Assembly: GCF_000247695.1 (NCBI RefSeq)
Contig: NW_004624778.1
Location: 16,794,473-16,858,472, forward strand
Direction of reading: 5' to 3'
Length of the DNA: 64,000 nt
Origin: Heterocephalus glaber
Taxonomy: Eukaryota > Chordata > Mammalia > Rodentia > Bathyergidae
Under the pieces are notes generated by a model. That model was not told where the DNA came from. It saw only the letters and a program-made list of their open reading frames with translations, and ran no database searches. Positions 12,371-25,190 of this stretch are shown piece by piece (positions within the stretch are counted from its first letter, which is position 1; each line of letters starts with the position of its first letter). Position numbers and translations under genes: made by a program.

Positions 12371-14194
12371 TTAAAAATTAAAATTAATATTGGTGCATAG
12401 GTAATAATCCTATAATCACTACTCCTACCACAATTACATCTCTTCTCCTTTGTGAGAAACTGAGGTTTGCATAGAAAACACAGAGTTTCATTAAGATATA
12501 GATTTGTTCAGCTGTTTCTCCCTTATTTCTATAAAGCTCAATAGTACATAGAAACTGTCTTGGAAAACATGTAGTAAGCATGATTGACCATATTAGCTTC
12601 AGCCAACCATTGGGCCATTAGACTGCACCCATTAGCTGTCAGAATAAATTCAAGCTTTAATTAAATTGCCCTATGATCTGACCTTAAAGAAGAAATGTCA
12701 GAGGATTTCTCAGGTATTAACATGGTAGTTATTGTTGAAACAGATAGAAGGAAAAGAAAATCTTTTAAAATTAGTTAATGTAAAATCCCTGTTTTGAGTA
12801 TTTCCCAGGTTTTACAAATATCAGTTCATTCTGAACTTTAGTCTTCCTAAAATTTTTTATATCCTTTTTGTTTCCACCTTCTTGTCAAATACTCATTTTT
12901 CTACCTTTGGTATTCAGTGATTTCCCTGTGAATGAACCAGCAAAATTATTGTTCTGTATGTTTACTGTTTTGTAAGGCTTGTGCTAAACTCTGGACATAT
13001 ACCAGGAAGCATAATGAACATTGCATCTGGTTTTAAGGAGTTTACATTCCAGTGCAAGAGATGGATGTACTTCAGTATCCCCCCCCACATATATTATAAA
13101 AAGCTATTTTAACTGGGAAAATATATGTACATTATATAATTACATTGGAAAGTGTTGAGAGAATATATAATACTACAGTAACAAATTGGAGGCTGTTGGG
13201 AGAAAATAATACAGGAAATCTAAAATAGAGCATAGGCTTTGTTAAGGAATTAACCTTCCAATAGATATCAGAAGGAGGCATAAAGATTATTGAATAAACT
13301 TGGGACAGGGGTGGATGAGGTTCTAAGGATTCTGGACTGGGAAACAATGTAAACAAAGGCATAAAAAGAAAAGAGGCAAAATTTTCAGGAGTGGAAGGAT
13401 GGAAAGAGGTTTGGGTTAGTCAGCAAGGTGCAGGTGGAAAGGAACTTGAAGAGGTAAGAGACAACAGCTCCTAGAGGTCCTGCAAAGTATTCTAAGGCTT
13501 TGGTAGATATTTTCTTTAAATCTGAGCTCAGTAGAAAATTTTACTGGGTTCTTAGTTCAGTCCCAAGATAATATAAGAATAAGTCATTGTAATCTGTTTA
13601 AGTAAAACTACCCTTTTTCATGCAACCATTTTCTGCTTTAGATTTTCTAACCATTGCCATAGGGATTTTACTTTTGGTTTTCCTTGTTTTATTCTTTTTA
13701 TGCTGTTTTCCATAATTTTTGTTTTCTAAACATCCTTTTCATCTCTGTTCACTGTCTTCATCCCTCCCCTCTGATTGTAATAGTCCAATGTGATAGGGCT
13801 CTTTCCTTTCATGAAATTTTCTTGTAACTTCTATCTCATCTTCTAATTCTTTCTTATTGGCTGCAATTAAGTCCAGGTAGCCATTTTGCTCATTACTTTC
13901 TTTACATTTTGGATGATGAAATCCTCAGTGCATCACATAAAGAACATAGATGATTGGCTCTCAGCTGAATTATACTTCCAACCAATGCACAGGTAATTGA
14001 AGCTTTCTGTTCCTCAAGTGCCTTACTTTTAGGCCCTTTTTCACAGGAGAGATCGACCCAACATTTTCTTCCATGCTGTTGGTTTGTATTCCAATCCTAC
14101 GGTAATACTTATTTTTCTTGTTGTAGTTCTTAACCAATTACATTTTAGTGTGCACTCACCTTCCTAAAGCTGGTAGACTTTTAAAAATGCTGCA

Positions 14195-14196
<2 letters not shown>
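12371..14196. other. Intronic DNA, possible old dispersed repeat
   Basis: Part of 12970-13460 (gtgctaaactctggacatat, aaggagtttacattccagtg, then a purine-rich stretch) resembles an ancient mammalian dispersed repeat that I cannot name. The rest is unassigned. Confidence 0.35.
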
Positions 14197-14239
<43 letters not shown>

Positions 14240-14246
14240 TGTGTCT
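14197..14246 (+). repeat. (GT)n microsatellite
   Basis: About 20 uninterrupted gt units, then a tctgtgtc tail. It produces a spurious poly-Cys/Val open frame. Confidence 0.97.
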
Positions 14247-14895
14247 TGGATGTGCTGTGGGACTTAATAAAACATGAAATGCCTAGATTTTGGAAAGACA
14301 GAGAAAAAAACAAGATGAGGTTGTGTCAGAGGCAGGGGACAGGTATTAACCCTGTAGGAATACCAAGTCATCTCTGTCTGAATGCTAACCGGGCTGTGAA
14401 TTAGAATCATTTGCCCGGGTTTTTCAGATAAGAGCTGATGGACAAGTAATCAATGCGGTGCATGATTGAGGGTAGTGTTGCTAAGATGAGGCTAAAATGA
14501 TGTGTTGCAGAAGATCTGTTTTTTAAACAAACTTTTGAGATTTTACTTTATTATATGTTCAATCTCTGGAATAGTTTAATTAGTTGTTCCAATTTAATGG
14601 AACAATTAAAAACAAGCCTAAAAAATTAAAACCATAATTTGTAGATAGTTAACTATTTTCTGGAAAGCATTTCCAACAGGACAAAGAAAACACCACATAA
14701 TAAGTATCAAATACAAATTAGTTTAAAATTCTATCATTTTCATATTTTGGGGGATTGTGTTAAAGCTACAAAATTTGTTTTCTATGGCAAGAAGAAAATT
14801 TTACTTTTGAGCTCTGTAGAGGTGTTTGATAGCACTTGGAATTATTTGCTTTGTGATTCTTGATGATAGCCAGTTAGTTACTTGTTCAAGGAGTT

Positions 14896-15263
14896 TGCCT
14901 TAGTTATTTCTGACACTTCTGGGACAAAATACTCAACACCTACAATTTAAGGAAAGAGAGGTTTATTTTGGTTCATGTTTCAGTCCATGGTCTTGGTGTT
15001 CTAAAGAAGAAACAGCACAGGAAAGAGACATGGTGCAGGAAAGCTGCTCCTGGCATGGTTTCCTGGAAGCAGATAGCAAAGGGAGGAGCCAGGGAGTGAG
15101 ATAAATGCTTCTAGGCCACAATCCCAGTGACCTGTCTCCTCTGATAAGATCCTGCCTCCCAATAGTGAGCCAGCTACACTACCTCATACTCCAATCACCT
15201 CCCCAAAGCCCTCCCTATGATCACATGAGGCTTTGGTGGGACATCTAGGTATAAACTGTAACA
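14896..15263 (-). mobile_element. MaLR-type solo LTR
   Basis: Same family and orientation as the copies at 779 and 47378: acaatttaaggaaagagagg, tttattttggttcatg, gcctcccaatagtgag, atgaggctttggtgggacat, ending tgtaaca. The flanking duplication is not clean here. Confidence 0.82.
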
Positions 15264-15630
15264 GTTACCTCTCTTTGTAAGATTCCTTCTAGGCTGGGGA
15301 AGTGGTCTCTGCTGGACAGCTAATCTAGGTTTCTTACGATTGTGTTGTTCTCATCATAATCAGTTCAATTTTTAAATAGCTTTTTCAAACATATAAGATA
15401 CCCTGAAAGTTTTAACTATTTTTTATCCCTTGCACTTACATTTTATAACCTTTCTAAAACCTGGAAGTTTTGTTTGAAGAAATAATCTAAAATTATCTTG
15501 GGAAATAATCTTTTATTAAACATCTGGTACATATTAATATGCTAGTGTACAAAAGATATATGAATTACACAGAAATGATATGTCTGTGATGCTAGAAATT
15601 TTCTTTATCCTTTTTGCCAAACAGCTCCTT

Positions 15631-15711
15631 GGGCCAGGGATTTACCTCAGTAGCACCCATGCCTGCCTAACAAGTTCAAGGTCCTGAGTTCAATCCATAG
15701 TACCAAAAAAA
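15631..15711 (+). mobile_element. ID-type SINE
   Basis: gggccagggatttacctcag to gagttcaatccatagtacc plus a short A tail. Diverged in box A (tttacctcag) and box B. Confidence 0.9.
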
Positions 15712-16014
15712 CCCTCCTTCTTTCAAAAGGTATATCTTTCCCATTAATCCTGAAGCAGGTGACTCAGTTCTTTACAACTGTCACTATAATATTTGAGACT
15801 CAAGGATGCTTTAAATATTAAATTGACTCTTGCCCTGCCAAATACAACTTGCACTTTATTGCTTGAAAAGTTTTACCATAGGACTCCCTCACCAAATCTC
15901 TCTGTCCCCTGAAATGTTATATTCTTCTTATTTTCCTAAATTTTCTCATTACTAGTTCCCACTTTTTAGGTCATTCTAATATTTTTTGAATTTGATGTTT
16001 GGCCAATGTCCAAT
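15712..16014. other. Unassigned intronic DNA
   Basis: About 300 bp between a SINE and an L1. No element recognised. Confidence 0.4.
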
Positions 16015-16030
16015 AACCTACCACCAAGGA

Positions 16031-17734
16031 AGAACCAATATAGTGAAAATGGCCGTACTTCCAAAACTGCTATACAGATTCAATGCAATCCCAATTGAAA
16101 TCCCAACAGCATATTTCACAGAACTAGAGAAAACAATCCAAAAGTTCATCTGGAACTAGAAAAGACCCAGAATAGCAAAAGCAATTCTAGGCTACAGAGA
16201 CATGGCAGGGGGTAAGATAATCCCCAACTTGAAACTATACTACAAAGCTCCTGTGATAAAAACAGCATGGTACTGGCAAAGAAACAGACCTGAGGATCAG
16301 TGGAATAGATTAGAAAATGCAGAAATAACTCCAGACACACTCAGCTACCTGATCTTCGAAAAAGGAGCCAAACACCCTCACTGGGGGAAAGATAGCCTCT
16401 TTAATAAATGATGTTGGAAAAACTGGACTTCAACTTGCCAAAGATTAAAACTAGACCCCTATCTGTCACTATACACTAAACTAAAATTGAAATGGATTAA
16501 AGATCTAAATATTAAAACAGAAACATTAAACTTGCTGGAAGACAAGTTAGGTAGAACTCTCAAAGACATTGGCATAGGAAAGGACTTTACGAACAAATCC
16601 TCAGTAGCATGGGAACTACCACAAAGAATCAACAACTGGGAACTCATCTTATTAAAAAGCTTCTGCTCTGTTAGAGAAACCCCCAACAGAGCTACAACCT
16701 ACAATGTGGGAAAAAAATTTTTACCAGCTGTTCCTCAGACAAAAGTCTACTATCTAGAATATATAAAGAACTCAATAAAATCAGACCCCCCCAAATATAA
16801 AGTCCCAGTTCAAAAATGGGCATCTGAAATGAACAGACATTTCTCAGACAAAGAAATAAAAGCAGCAAATAAATATATGAAGAAATGTTCAACATCACAG
16901 GTCATTCGAGAGATGAAAATGAAAACAATGCTGATATTCCACCTCACCTCAGAAATGATGGCTGGTATCATGAAATCAACCAATAACAAATTCTGGCGGG
17001 GTTTTGTGGAGAAAGGAACCCTTCTTCATTGTTGGTGGGAGTGCAGACTGGTGCAACCACTGTGGGAATCAATATGGAGATACCTCAACTAGGATTGGAA
17101 GTCCCATTTGACCCAGCTATTCCTCTATGGGGTATCTTCCCAAAAGAATTAAAAGAATCATACCACAGTGATATATACACACCCATGTTTATAGTAGCAC
17201 AGTTTGTAATAGCTAAAACTTGGAAACAACTCAATTGCCCATCAACTGGAGACTGGATAAAGAAGGGTTTTTTTTTTATAAAATGGAGTACTACTCAGCC
17301 ATAAAGAATGAGAAACTAGAGACATTTATAGCTAAGTGGATGCACATTGAGGCCATACTCTTAAGTGAAATAAATAGGACACACATGTGTAAATACCGAA
17401 TAGTTTCTCTGAGGTGAAAAACTAAAAGTGTAAATAAGAATCAAAATGTATAATTGATATTGTGAAATAAGCAGCAAATGTATAAAGGAACAGGGGAAGT
17501 GGGACGGGAAGGGGAAGGAGAAAGGAAAGAAAGGAAAAGAAAAAATATGAGAAAAGGAAAAACTTGAAAATGAAGTCTTTGTAAATAGGGAAAGGTGGAG
17601 GGGTTGAAGGGAGGGGAGGGGAATGGGGAAAAAATAAGAACCAAGATATGTCATGTAAAGGTACAAGATCCCAATGATGAATGTAACTGTATTGTATACC
17701 TAAAATGTACCAATAAACTAGAAGAAGAAAAAAA
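16031..17734 (+). mobile_element. 5'-truncated L1 LINE, 3' end of ORF2 plus 3' UTR
   Basis: A retroposed L1 fragment of 1.7 kb flanked by direct repeats: cctaccaccaagga ends at 16030 and cctaccaccaggga ends at 17750. The reading frame is the C-terminal part of L1 ORF2 (reverse transcriptase/endonuclease protein), recognisable by [38 protein letters not shown] and [15 protein letters not shown]. It is dead: TAG at 16157-16159, TGA at 16409-16411 where related copies have Trp, and a 4-nt deletion near 17087 that shifts the frame, judged against the copy at 35077-36562. The 3' UTR is purine-rich with a G-rich block at 17609-17628 and ends accaataaact. A later polymorphic T run (17265-17277) sits in the former coding part. 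Confidence 0.96.
16487..17092 (+). pseudogene. L1 ORF2 C-terminal fragment (longest open piece)
   Basis: This 201-codon open piece lies between an upstream stop at 16409 and the frameshift near 17087. It covers the late ORF2 region ending in the conserved Cys-rich segment ([10 protein letters not shown]). It has no start context and is not a gene. Confidence 0.95.
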
Positions 17735-17750
17735 ATCCTACCACCAGGGA

Positions 17751-18299
17751 TTTTATAGGTCAAATTATAATATCCAACACATGATCCAGTAGAACAAGGT
17801 CTCATGATATTGTACTTGCCTTTATCCCCAATTCTCTGGTTCTTCAGGCACTAAGTAGACATTACTAACTGTACCAACTGAACACAGCCCCATAGTTGGA
17901 TCACAGTCCCATAGTTTACACATGGGCCCCATGCTCTTTTTCTACTGTCATTGTCTCCATTAATATGAGCACACAGAGAAGAGCACACCATATACATGAG
18001 AGACTGGATTTCATGGACTTCTTTTTATGTATGGCAGACAATGAAACAAATATCATCAGTTTATATGGAACTTATGTTGCAGTAGGAAGATTCACATTGC
18101 ATAAAGAACTTCAGATTATAAAGCATATCCAAGAAATTCAAAATGCGATGTGAATTTAGGAGAAAGGGGCCTCGCCTGTCGATGTAGCTTCAAGAAAAAG
18201 AAACATGAAGAGAAATAAGGGGAAATGCCGTGAAGGAGACATTGAGGTTAGGGCTGACAAGCAGAGATTATAGTGTAAGTGAATCCAAACAGACTATAC
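17751..18299. other. Unassigned intronic DNA
   Basis: The 85-codon open frame at 17896-18153 lacks recognised domains. The stretch around 18030-18150 could be an old dispersed repeat. Confidence 0.4.
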
Positions 18300-18304
18300 A
18301 AAGA

Positions 18305-18438
18305 ATACACAGTGAATATTTAAATTAAAAAGTACTACAGTAAAATACACATTGCCATTAATCTGACAGAGTACTCTCCATTGTTTCCAACACACTTATC
18401 CCATCATTCTTGCCACTTTCTGAAGCAGTTCTTGTTTT
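18305..18438 (-). mobile_element. Mariner-type DNA transposon, 3' end fragment (reverse)
   Basis: The reverse complement reads gaactgcttcagaaagtggc, gggataagtgtgtt, gattaatggcaatgtgtatt, ttactgta: the 3' end of a mammalian mariner transposase gene and UTR. It faces the second fragment at 18440-18825. Confidence 0.8.
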
Positions 18439-18439
18439 T

Positions 18440-18825
18440 ATGAGGGGTAATTAAAAAAAAAATACTATGAAGGCTGCTGCCAAGTACCAAAGGAAAGGCA
18501 GGGTTGAAAAACCACTATAGTGTGTCCTCATCTACGTTATTCACCAGATCTGGCACCGTGCAATTTCTGGCTCTTCCCCAAAGTCATAATGATCATGAAA
18601 GGTAAACATGGTAAATTGATTTAGAACATTGAGATACCCACTACAGCACAACTAAAGTCTTCCAGAAATGCTTCAAAAAGTGGCAAGAAAAATGGGATAA
18701 GTATATGTGAAGTGAAGGGGAATATTTTGAGGAGGATTAATGGCACTATTCTTTTACTGTAATAAATTTCCAATATATATAAATATATGTATCTCTGTTG
18801 ATGTTTTTGATCACCCTTCATGCAA
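18440..18825 (+). mobile_element. Mariner-type DNA transposon, C-terminal half and 3' end
   Basis: A degraded terminal-repeat-like gaggggtaatt starts the segment. Translation gives YSPDLAPCNFWLFPKV, the hallmark of the third catalytic Asp region in mariner transposases (PDLAP). Then come the gtggcaagaaaaatggg and gaggaggattaatggcac tail and a final gttttt gatcaccctt end. Stops and frameshifts throughout; the N-terminal half is missing. Confidence 0.88.
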
Positions 18826-18942
18826 AGTAGAGATTTGAAATCCACAATTTGCAAATTTATTTTGCTTTTTTATACTGTTCTTGGAAATAGATCATTTTTA
18901 TAGTTTTAACTTTGGAAACACTATTTATTCCTAGAATTTTTA

Positions 18943-19027
18943 TAATTTTTTTTTGGTACTGGTTATTGAACTCAGGACCTTGAGCTTGCGAGGCAGGCAG
19001 TGGAACCACTGAACTAAATCCCCAGCT
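18943..19027 (-). mobile_element. ID-type SINE (reverse)
   Basis: T-rich tail, ttggtactggttattgaact, then aaccactgaactaaatcccc. The duplication ttcctagaattttt flanks both sides. Confidence 0.93.
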
Positions 19028-19413
19028 GTTCCTAGAATTTTTGAGAATGTTTCTATGTGTCACCATGCTCATTAGCTAGTTCATTGCCTACCTAGATTGA
19101 CATTGTCCAGTTGAGGATAGAACTTTATAAACTTGAAAGTGCTTCCTTTTTATTTTATCATTGAAATTAGCATTTCAGTTATGTGAGTTCACATTTACAG
19201 TTGTGTGAAGTACTGTGTTGAACTGTTGCTAGGAGCAGTTAGTATTACCTATCTTTTCAGGTTTTGAAAGTACAAGAAACAGCTGGGGGGAATGTATATT
19301 TTAGATCAGCACACATATTATGGATTGCTCATTGATTTTCTTATTGATCTTATTTGCTCACCTGTTTTTTTCAGAAAAAAATACAAAACATGTAGATAAT
19401 GAAAAGGAGCATA

Positions 19414-19505
19414 GGGCCAGGGATTTAACTCAGTGGTTCCATCGCCTGGCTTGCAGGCGCAAGGTCCCAAGTTCGATCCCCGGTACCAAAAAGAAAAAAA
19501 TAAAA
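19414..19505 (+). mobile_element. ID-type SINE, well preserved
   Basis: gggccagggatttaactcag to gttcgatccccggtacc with an intact box B, plus an A-rich tail. The flanking duplication is aaaaggagcat / aaaagggagca. Confidence 0.93.
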
Positions 19506-19926
19506 GGGAGCAAAGACTAATATCTCACTGAGAAGTCTTCAATTTAAAGTTAATTTTCTTTGTGGTCATGGTTTTCCTATAATGCTGGCCTCATCCAGAT
19601 GCTTGGATGAAATGAGAGTGTTAGAGGGAAAGAAACTTCTGTGACACTGGAGTTGACAGGCATAATTCGGACATGTAGAAATAACTGGGAAGGAAAAAAA
19701 GTGAAATTCACAAGTGCGAGTGTTACATGAGGGTCATGCTGTCTACTTCAGAATTATTTGATTCAATACCCACTATTTTATGCCAAATGTAACTGAATTT
19801 AAAGAGAATTTAAAGAGGCCATTAAAAAGAAAAAGTGAATACTTGCAGGCATCCTAGAAGCCAAAGTGTGGCACATAGAGATGCATCTCTTTCAAGCTGA
19901 ACATGGATAAGAAGTAAGTGTTGCCA
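19506..19926. other. Unassigned intronic DNA
   Basis: Nothing recognised between two SINEs. Confidence 0.4.
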
Positions 19927-20030
19927 GGGCAGGGCATTTAGCTCAATGGTGCTGCCTCCTACCTCTCAAGGTGAAGGTCCCAAGTTCCATCCTGGGTACC
20001 AAAAAAAAACAAAAAAAAACAAAAGAAAAT
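19927..20030 (+). mobile_element. ID-type SINE, diverged
   Basis: agggcagggcatttagctca to caagttccatcctgggtacc, with an A tail broken by C. The flanks share tgttgccag / tgttggcag. Confidence 0.88.
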
Positions 20031-21645
20031 GTGTTGGCAGCAAACTTTTTGAAATATTTACTCATATCAGTAAAACTTCTGAAAAGATAGGATTTACTTT
20101 TATTGTTAATGATCATGAGGTCTTCTTATAGAGCTCTTTATTCCATCAGTCTTTCTAGAAAATCACCATACTCACAGTCCTTCATTTGTCATGATTGTCT
20201 CCACTGAACTGGTTTCAAAATATTGTCAGAGTTTTGTCAACCTGGAGGAACTGTGGATATTCACATTTAATGGTCCTAAGTCTAGAAAATGACATGATCA
20301 AAGAACCATTCTGACCCCTACTGTCACTAGTACCACTTAAAGATTTTTGTTTTTTAATATACACTGTATAGACCTATTGGACGGAGGCAGAAAGATGTGC
20401 GACTTTGAAACAATAAGAAGTTTTTAACTTTAGTATCTACATGAATTTTTCCCAAGTAGTTTCTTTGGAAAATTTCTTTGATACTTTCTGAAATTCTGTC
20501 TTTTAGAAGTGGCTCCAAAGTCACTTCACAAGCTACATGAAAATTTTGTCATTGCTTTATAGCTTTAGGCTTTATTGCTTAGTTTTTTCTATAAATCTAA
20601 AAAAAAAAGTGAACCATGGAACTGAATACCAAACGTTTAATATATATGGCACCAACTTACTTTTGTCTGCTTTTACTTAAAGTCAATTATTTTCAAGCAC
20701 CAAAGACTCTCATAACAAATACATATATATAAATGCATCCTTAGATACATTTTTTTCTAGAAATAATTTCCAAATAAAACTTGCAAAAAGGATTTTAACA
20801 AACTCTCCTCAACTTCTTTAGAATACTTCCATGAGCTGCCAAAGTAATTTCTTCAAAAACCAATATTTATTTAGTACTACCTTATGATACTTGTGGTAAA
20901 CTTTTGACCAATATAAGCCTGAAGATACATCAGACATATATCCTAAAGTTAATGGGCCCAACTTCCTGTCTTATCTTAGTGAGAAACATAGCATGACATT
21001 TAACATTTGCTGTACACTATGAACTTTGTTAAGAATTTTACATAAATACATATATTTACCCCACTTTTTATTGAGAGTTATCTCAATAAAAATATGATCA
21101 ATCTTGAAGAAAAGAACAGCATGAAAAATGAATGCACAAATTTAGGTCAGGTTGTTTTTAAGCATATCCTTCTTCCTGATTCTTGTTGGCAATATCGAGA
21201 GATTGTATCTCTTTTATTCCATCCTGACATTCATCCTATCCTAATGACAGTAGTGACACCTGAGGGTAGATTATCAACCTTTGACTTTTCCAACCATTTC
21301 TTCTGAAACTCTATTAATCCCCAATGTTCTTAATGCACCAGAATGTTGCTTTTATATTAAGATTTGTTTTGCTTTTTTGATTGCATTTCTTTTAAAAATA
21401 GTTTCATTGTTATTAAAGGAAACATATTTTAAAGTCTATTAAACTACAAAAGAAGACAAGAGAAAGGGATATAGAAAGGAATAAAGGAAAAGTATGATTG
21501 TTTTAACCTGGATGACTTGCCTCCCTGAGACAATTATCAGAGTTTTAGTTCTTCTAATATTTGCCTCTATATTCCTTAAAAATATTTATGTCTGATGTCT
21601 CTTTCAAATATTATCCACTGGTTCTTTATTATGACATTATATATA
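20031..21645. other. Unassigned intronic DNA
   Basis: AT-rich. The 70-codon frame at 21094-21306 is unremarkable. A TA run at 21642-21654 borders the next SINE. Confidence 0.45.
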
Positions 21646-21654
21646 TATATATAT

Positions 21655-21746
21655 TATTTTTTAATTTTTTTTGGTACTGGGGATCAAACTCAGGTCCTTG
21701 CACTTGCAAGGCAAGCAGCAGAACCACTGAGCTAAATCCCTTGCCC
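21655..21746 (-). mobile_element. ID-type SINE (reverse)
   Basis: T-rich tail, ttggtactggggatcaaact, then gaaccactgagctaaatccc. The duplication tatgacattatat occurs before the adjoining TA tract and after the element. Confidence 0.92.
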
Positions 21747-21779
21747 TATGACATTATATTTTAATTCTCTTATCCCTCA

Positions 21780-22500
21780 CACTTTCCCTCCTCCGTGTTA
21801 CTTTTTAACTGATGCATGATTCGTATTCAATAAAATGCATCCATTATAATTTCATTACATTTTCACAACCCTATATCTTGGCAATTTTGTACACCTTGAT
21901 AAACCACTCTAAACAAGATACAGTACATTTTTCTGCCAAAATATTCTCTCTAGGTTCTTTCCAGTGAGTTTTCCTCATCTCCCTCATATATACAGACACC
22001 ATTTTCTGATTTCTAATGCCATAGGATGTTTTATCTGTTTAGATAGCATATAAATGGAACCAAACACTATTTTGTCTTGCTTTGTCTTTTTTCCCTTACC
22101 ATAATATTAACCTTTCAAGTTTATCCATAATTATTTTATGTTGATAGCTTATTCATAGTTTATTGCTGACTAGTGCTCCATTATATAAGCTACTTACAAT
22201 GTATTTTTCTGCAGTCTTGTTTATGGATATCTAAACCATTTGAACATTTTGATTATTAATAAAGCTACAAAGACCATTCATATAAAGACCATTATTAGGA
22301 TATATGTTTTCAATTGTTCTTGGGTAAATAGGAATAAAACTACTAGGATATTGGTGAATGGATATTTAATTTTATCAGAAACTCTTAAAATGTTTCTCCA
22401 AAGTGGCTAAAATCAAATGGCCATTTTATAGTCCTTCCAGAAATGTGAGTCTCATTCATCTTTATCAGTATTTCATGTTTCATTTAACCATTAGTCCTTG
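21780..22500 (-). mobile_element. Old L1M-type LINE 3' region
   Basis: Reverse-strand landmarks: agcatataaatggaaccaaa, ttttgtcttgctttgtc, actagtgctccattat, tgttcttgggtaaataggaa, ctccaaagtggctaaa. Heavily decayed. Confidence 0.8.
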
Positions 22501-25190
22501 TTTCTTTCCATATTTCTTATGTTACCTGTTTTTCCAGGTTGCTTTTTATTCTTTGTCTCTTTTCTTCTTGGAGGACATCCTCAGATTCAAGGAATCCCAA
22601 AATTCTCATTCTTATGTAAACTGAAGCACCAAAATTTGATTGAAACTTCTGTTTGTAGGCAAAAAATGATCAAATGATTTCTCACTTTCGAGCAATCTAG
22701 TGTCCATGTGGCTTTTGAGTAAAATCTCCTCAATGGAAACTTCTTGTCCTTACTGGAGTGGATCAGAATCTCCAGAGGAAAATCCTCTGCTACTTCAGGT
22801 GAATAATTCTGTTTCCAAGGTGCTAGAGTGAGGCAGATAAAGAGATGTAGGATACTGTTGGGTATGCAGATTTTATTTAATCATTTCTCCTTTTCCATCT
22901 CAGTCTTCTGCTTCTCTATTTGGTGTCTTCCAGACCTAGAGATTTTTCTGGTTAATTTACCTACAGGCAATGTCACTTATCTCCTGCTGAAGTAGGAGAG
23001 AACCAGTCACTGGATGTATAATAAGCATGGCTGTGGAAGTGCAGGGTGAGAATCCAGAGAACAGATTATGCATAACACAGAATTCTAGATAATTCTCATG
23101 TTTACAATCCCTGCCTCAATGTGGGCTTCTGTACTACCGGGCTGTGCTGGGTGAGTTGACTGCTTTCCATTGATTCCTTTTTATCAGTGTCCTCATGAAT
23201 TTAAGTTTATTTTTTCTCTGGTGGTAAGTTCTACACTACTGTCTGTTCACCTTCTCTCTTCATATATTATAATCATTATAGATGATTCTTATCTTCCTGA
23301 CAGATATAGTTTGTGCTTGTTCCTTGATTTCTTTGTTATGTGGATTTAATATGTTTTTAATTTTGGCTTTTACGTGGTTTCATCCAGAGTGTTCAAATCA
23401 CACTATACTGTAGGGTTGATGGAGATTGAAAGGAAAACTTTAGTATTTGCTGATGAAGAGCAAATTCAGTATTTATAAAGAGCTAAGTTTAATGGGGCTT
23501 CTTCCTTCATTTACAAGAATACTTTAAAAAATTACTTGAGAAAATAACAAAGGAATTGCAGAACCACAGATTATAGGTGGCACCCATCTCTCTTTATCAT
23601 CCCTGAAGGTTTTGAGGGTAAAAGTTCAAACAAAGGGTACATTCACCTTTTAAAATGTAAATGAATTTCAACATCAGTGTAATTTTCTTGTATTATCTTT
23701 GAAAAAATAAAAGTAGGTTCACATTTTTTTCTTTATTCTCTCAAGAAAGGCTTTGAAAACCCATAATTACTGAATTTATTAAGGAAAAATTACTAACAAA
23801 TACTGTGAGAGAAGAATACTCAAAGGTTTAAAAGATTCCTAACCAAAATATCTTAATTTCAGATTGACTCTTAGAAGGATGTTGAAGTTACTCCCTGACA
23901 AAGATAAAGACAAGTTATAAATTAAGCATATTGGAAATAACAGGGAAGAGCAGAGCTGACAAATTATTGATGTTGCGGGAGATAAGGAAGGATATGCGAA
24001 AATGACAGTTTGATGATCTGGCTGTGTATGTGATTGTTGATGTGTATGATCAGAGGGAAAATTTCCCCCATGAATCCAACATATGTAATCAAGAACTTAT
24101 GACGTACTAGTCTCTGTGTAGGCAATAAAGAAATAAGAGTACACCCATGATTTCCACTGAGATTAATTTGGTAGGAGAGGCATATGCAAATAAAGAGATG
24201 ACATAAGGCGATAGACACTGAGTGCCAACTAAGTGAAACAGACAGCAAATACCACCCTAGCTCAGAAGTGACAGAGGAAATCATAAGTGGATGGAGAATT
24301 GAGTCAGGACAAGAGAGAAAAATTTGCCATCGGTTGTAAAAATAAATCAGCATGAATCAAAATGGATAATCTAAATTTTGTAGTCTATAAAGGAACTTGG
24401 CAGACATGGTATCATTATCTCTACATGAAGATTTTTTATAGCCATTACATTTTGGCTAATGCTAAGAGACACTCACATAGTTCATCACAGCAAGTTTTTA
24501 ATACATTTTTATAATGAAAGCATAAAAGCATTGTTTCATTTGTATACTTATATGGTCATCTTTGATAGAATTATCACAAATGTCCAAATTTGTGGAGCTT
24601 GGCAGATGGAGACAGTGATATATTTAATTTTGGGAACTTTGTTTAAAAGTAAGCAGATTTCCTAGGGAGAATTTGAATTGGGAAGAATTGAAAGAAGTTT
24701 AATCACTGAGGTGCTGATGAGAAAAACCTTCCCTGATTTGTAGAATTAGCCTGTTTTCATAGTGGAGCTCTCCTCACCATGGCCAATTTCAGGCTACCAA
24801 CTCCATGTTACTGAGTCCTAACTTGGGAACAGTTGAATACAATTGGCGATCCTGAGCCAGTACAAGCTTGCTCCAGCTCACTACTGAACCTGTCAGAGTT
24901 TCAGATTCTATCCAGGGGAAGTAGAGAAGGGTGATGTTCAGCCTGTGATTCCTTCTCTTTCCATTCTGATCTTCACTTGCTCTTCTTATCATTTTTCTTT
25001 TTCAGACATATGTCTCTTGGGACAACAGTGTAAAAGTCAAAGATTCTATATTCTGATATGTATCTTGTTCATTTAGGCTGTCAAAAGCAATTTAGTTTGT
25101 TATTGAGAACAGCAGTGTCTCTTTGCTTGAGCAGACATCTGGCAGTGATGTGAGGAGCAGAGAACTGTGTCAGCACCTCAAGTGCTGTTC
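22501..25190. other. Unassigned intronic DNA
   Basis: Mostly unique. 24090-24250 (ctagtctctgtgtaggcaat and following) resembles an ancient dispersed repeat of unknown name. The 129-codon reverse frame at 23964-24353 overlaps it and shows no known domain. Confidence 0.4.

Noticed and set aside
14201..14404. Poly-Cys/Val frame
   Set aside because: Translation of the (GT)n microsatellite.
9032..20030. tRNA genes
   Set aside because: The box A/B signals belong to ID SINEs with A tails and target duplications; none has a foldable acceptor stem as a real tRNA gene would.
23964..24353. 129-codon reverse frame
   Set aside because: No domain or splice context; composition like intron; overlaps a probable ancient dispersed repeat.
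24960..25006. Pyrimidine tract plus CAG like a splice acceptor
   Set aside because: The sequence after it (acatatgtctcttggg...) does not read as any DCC segment and lacks a matching donor.
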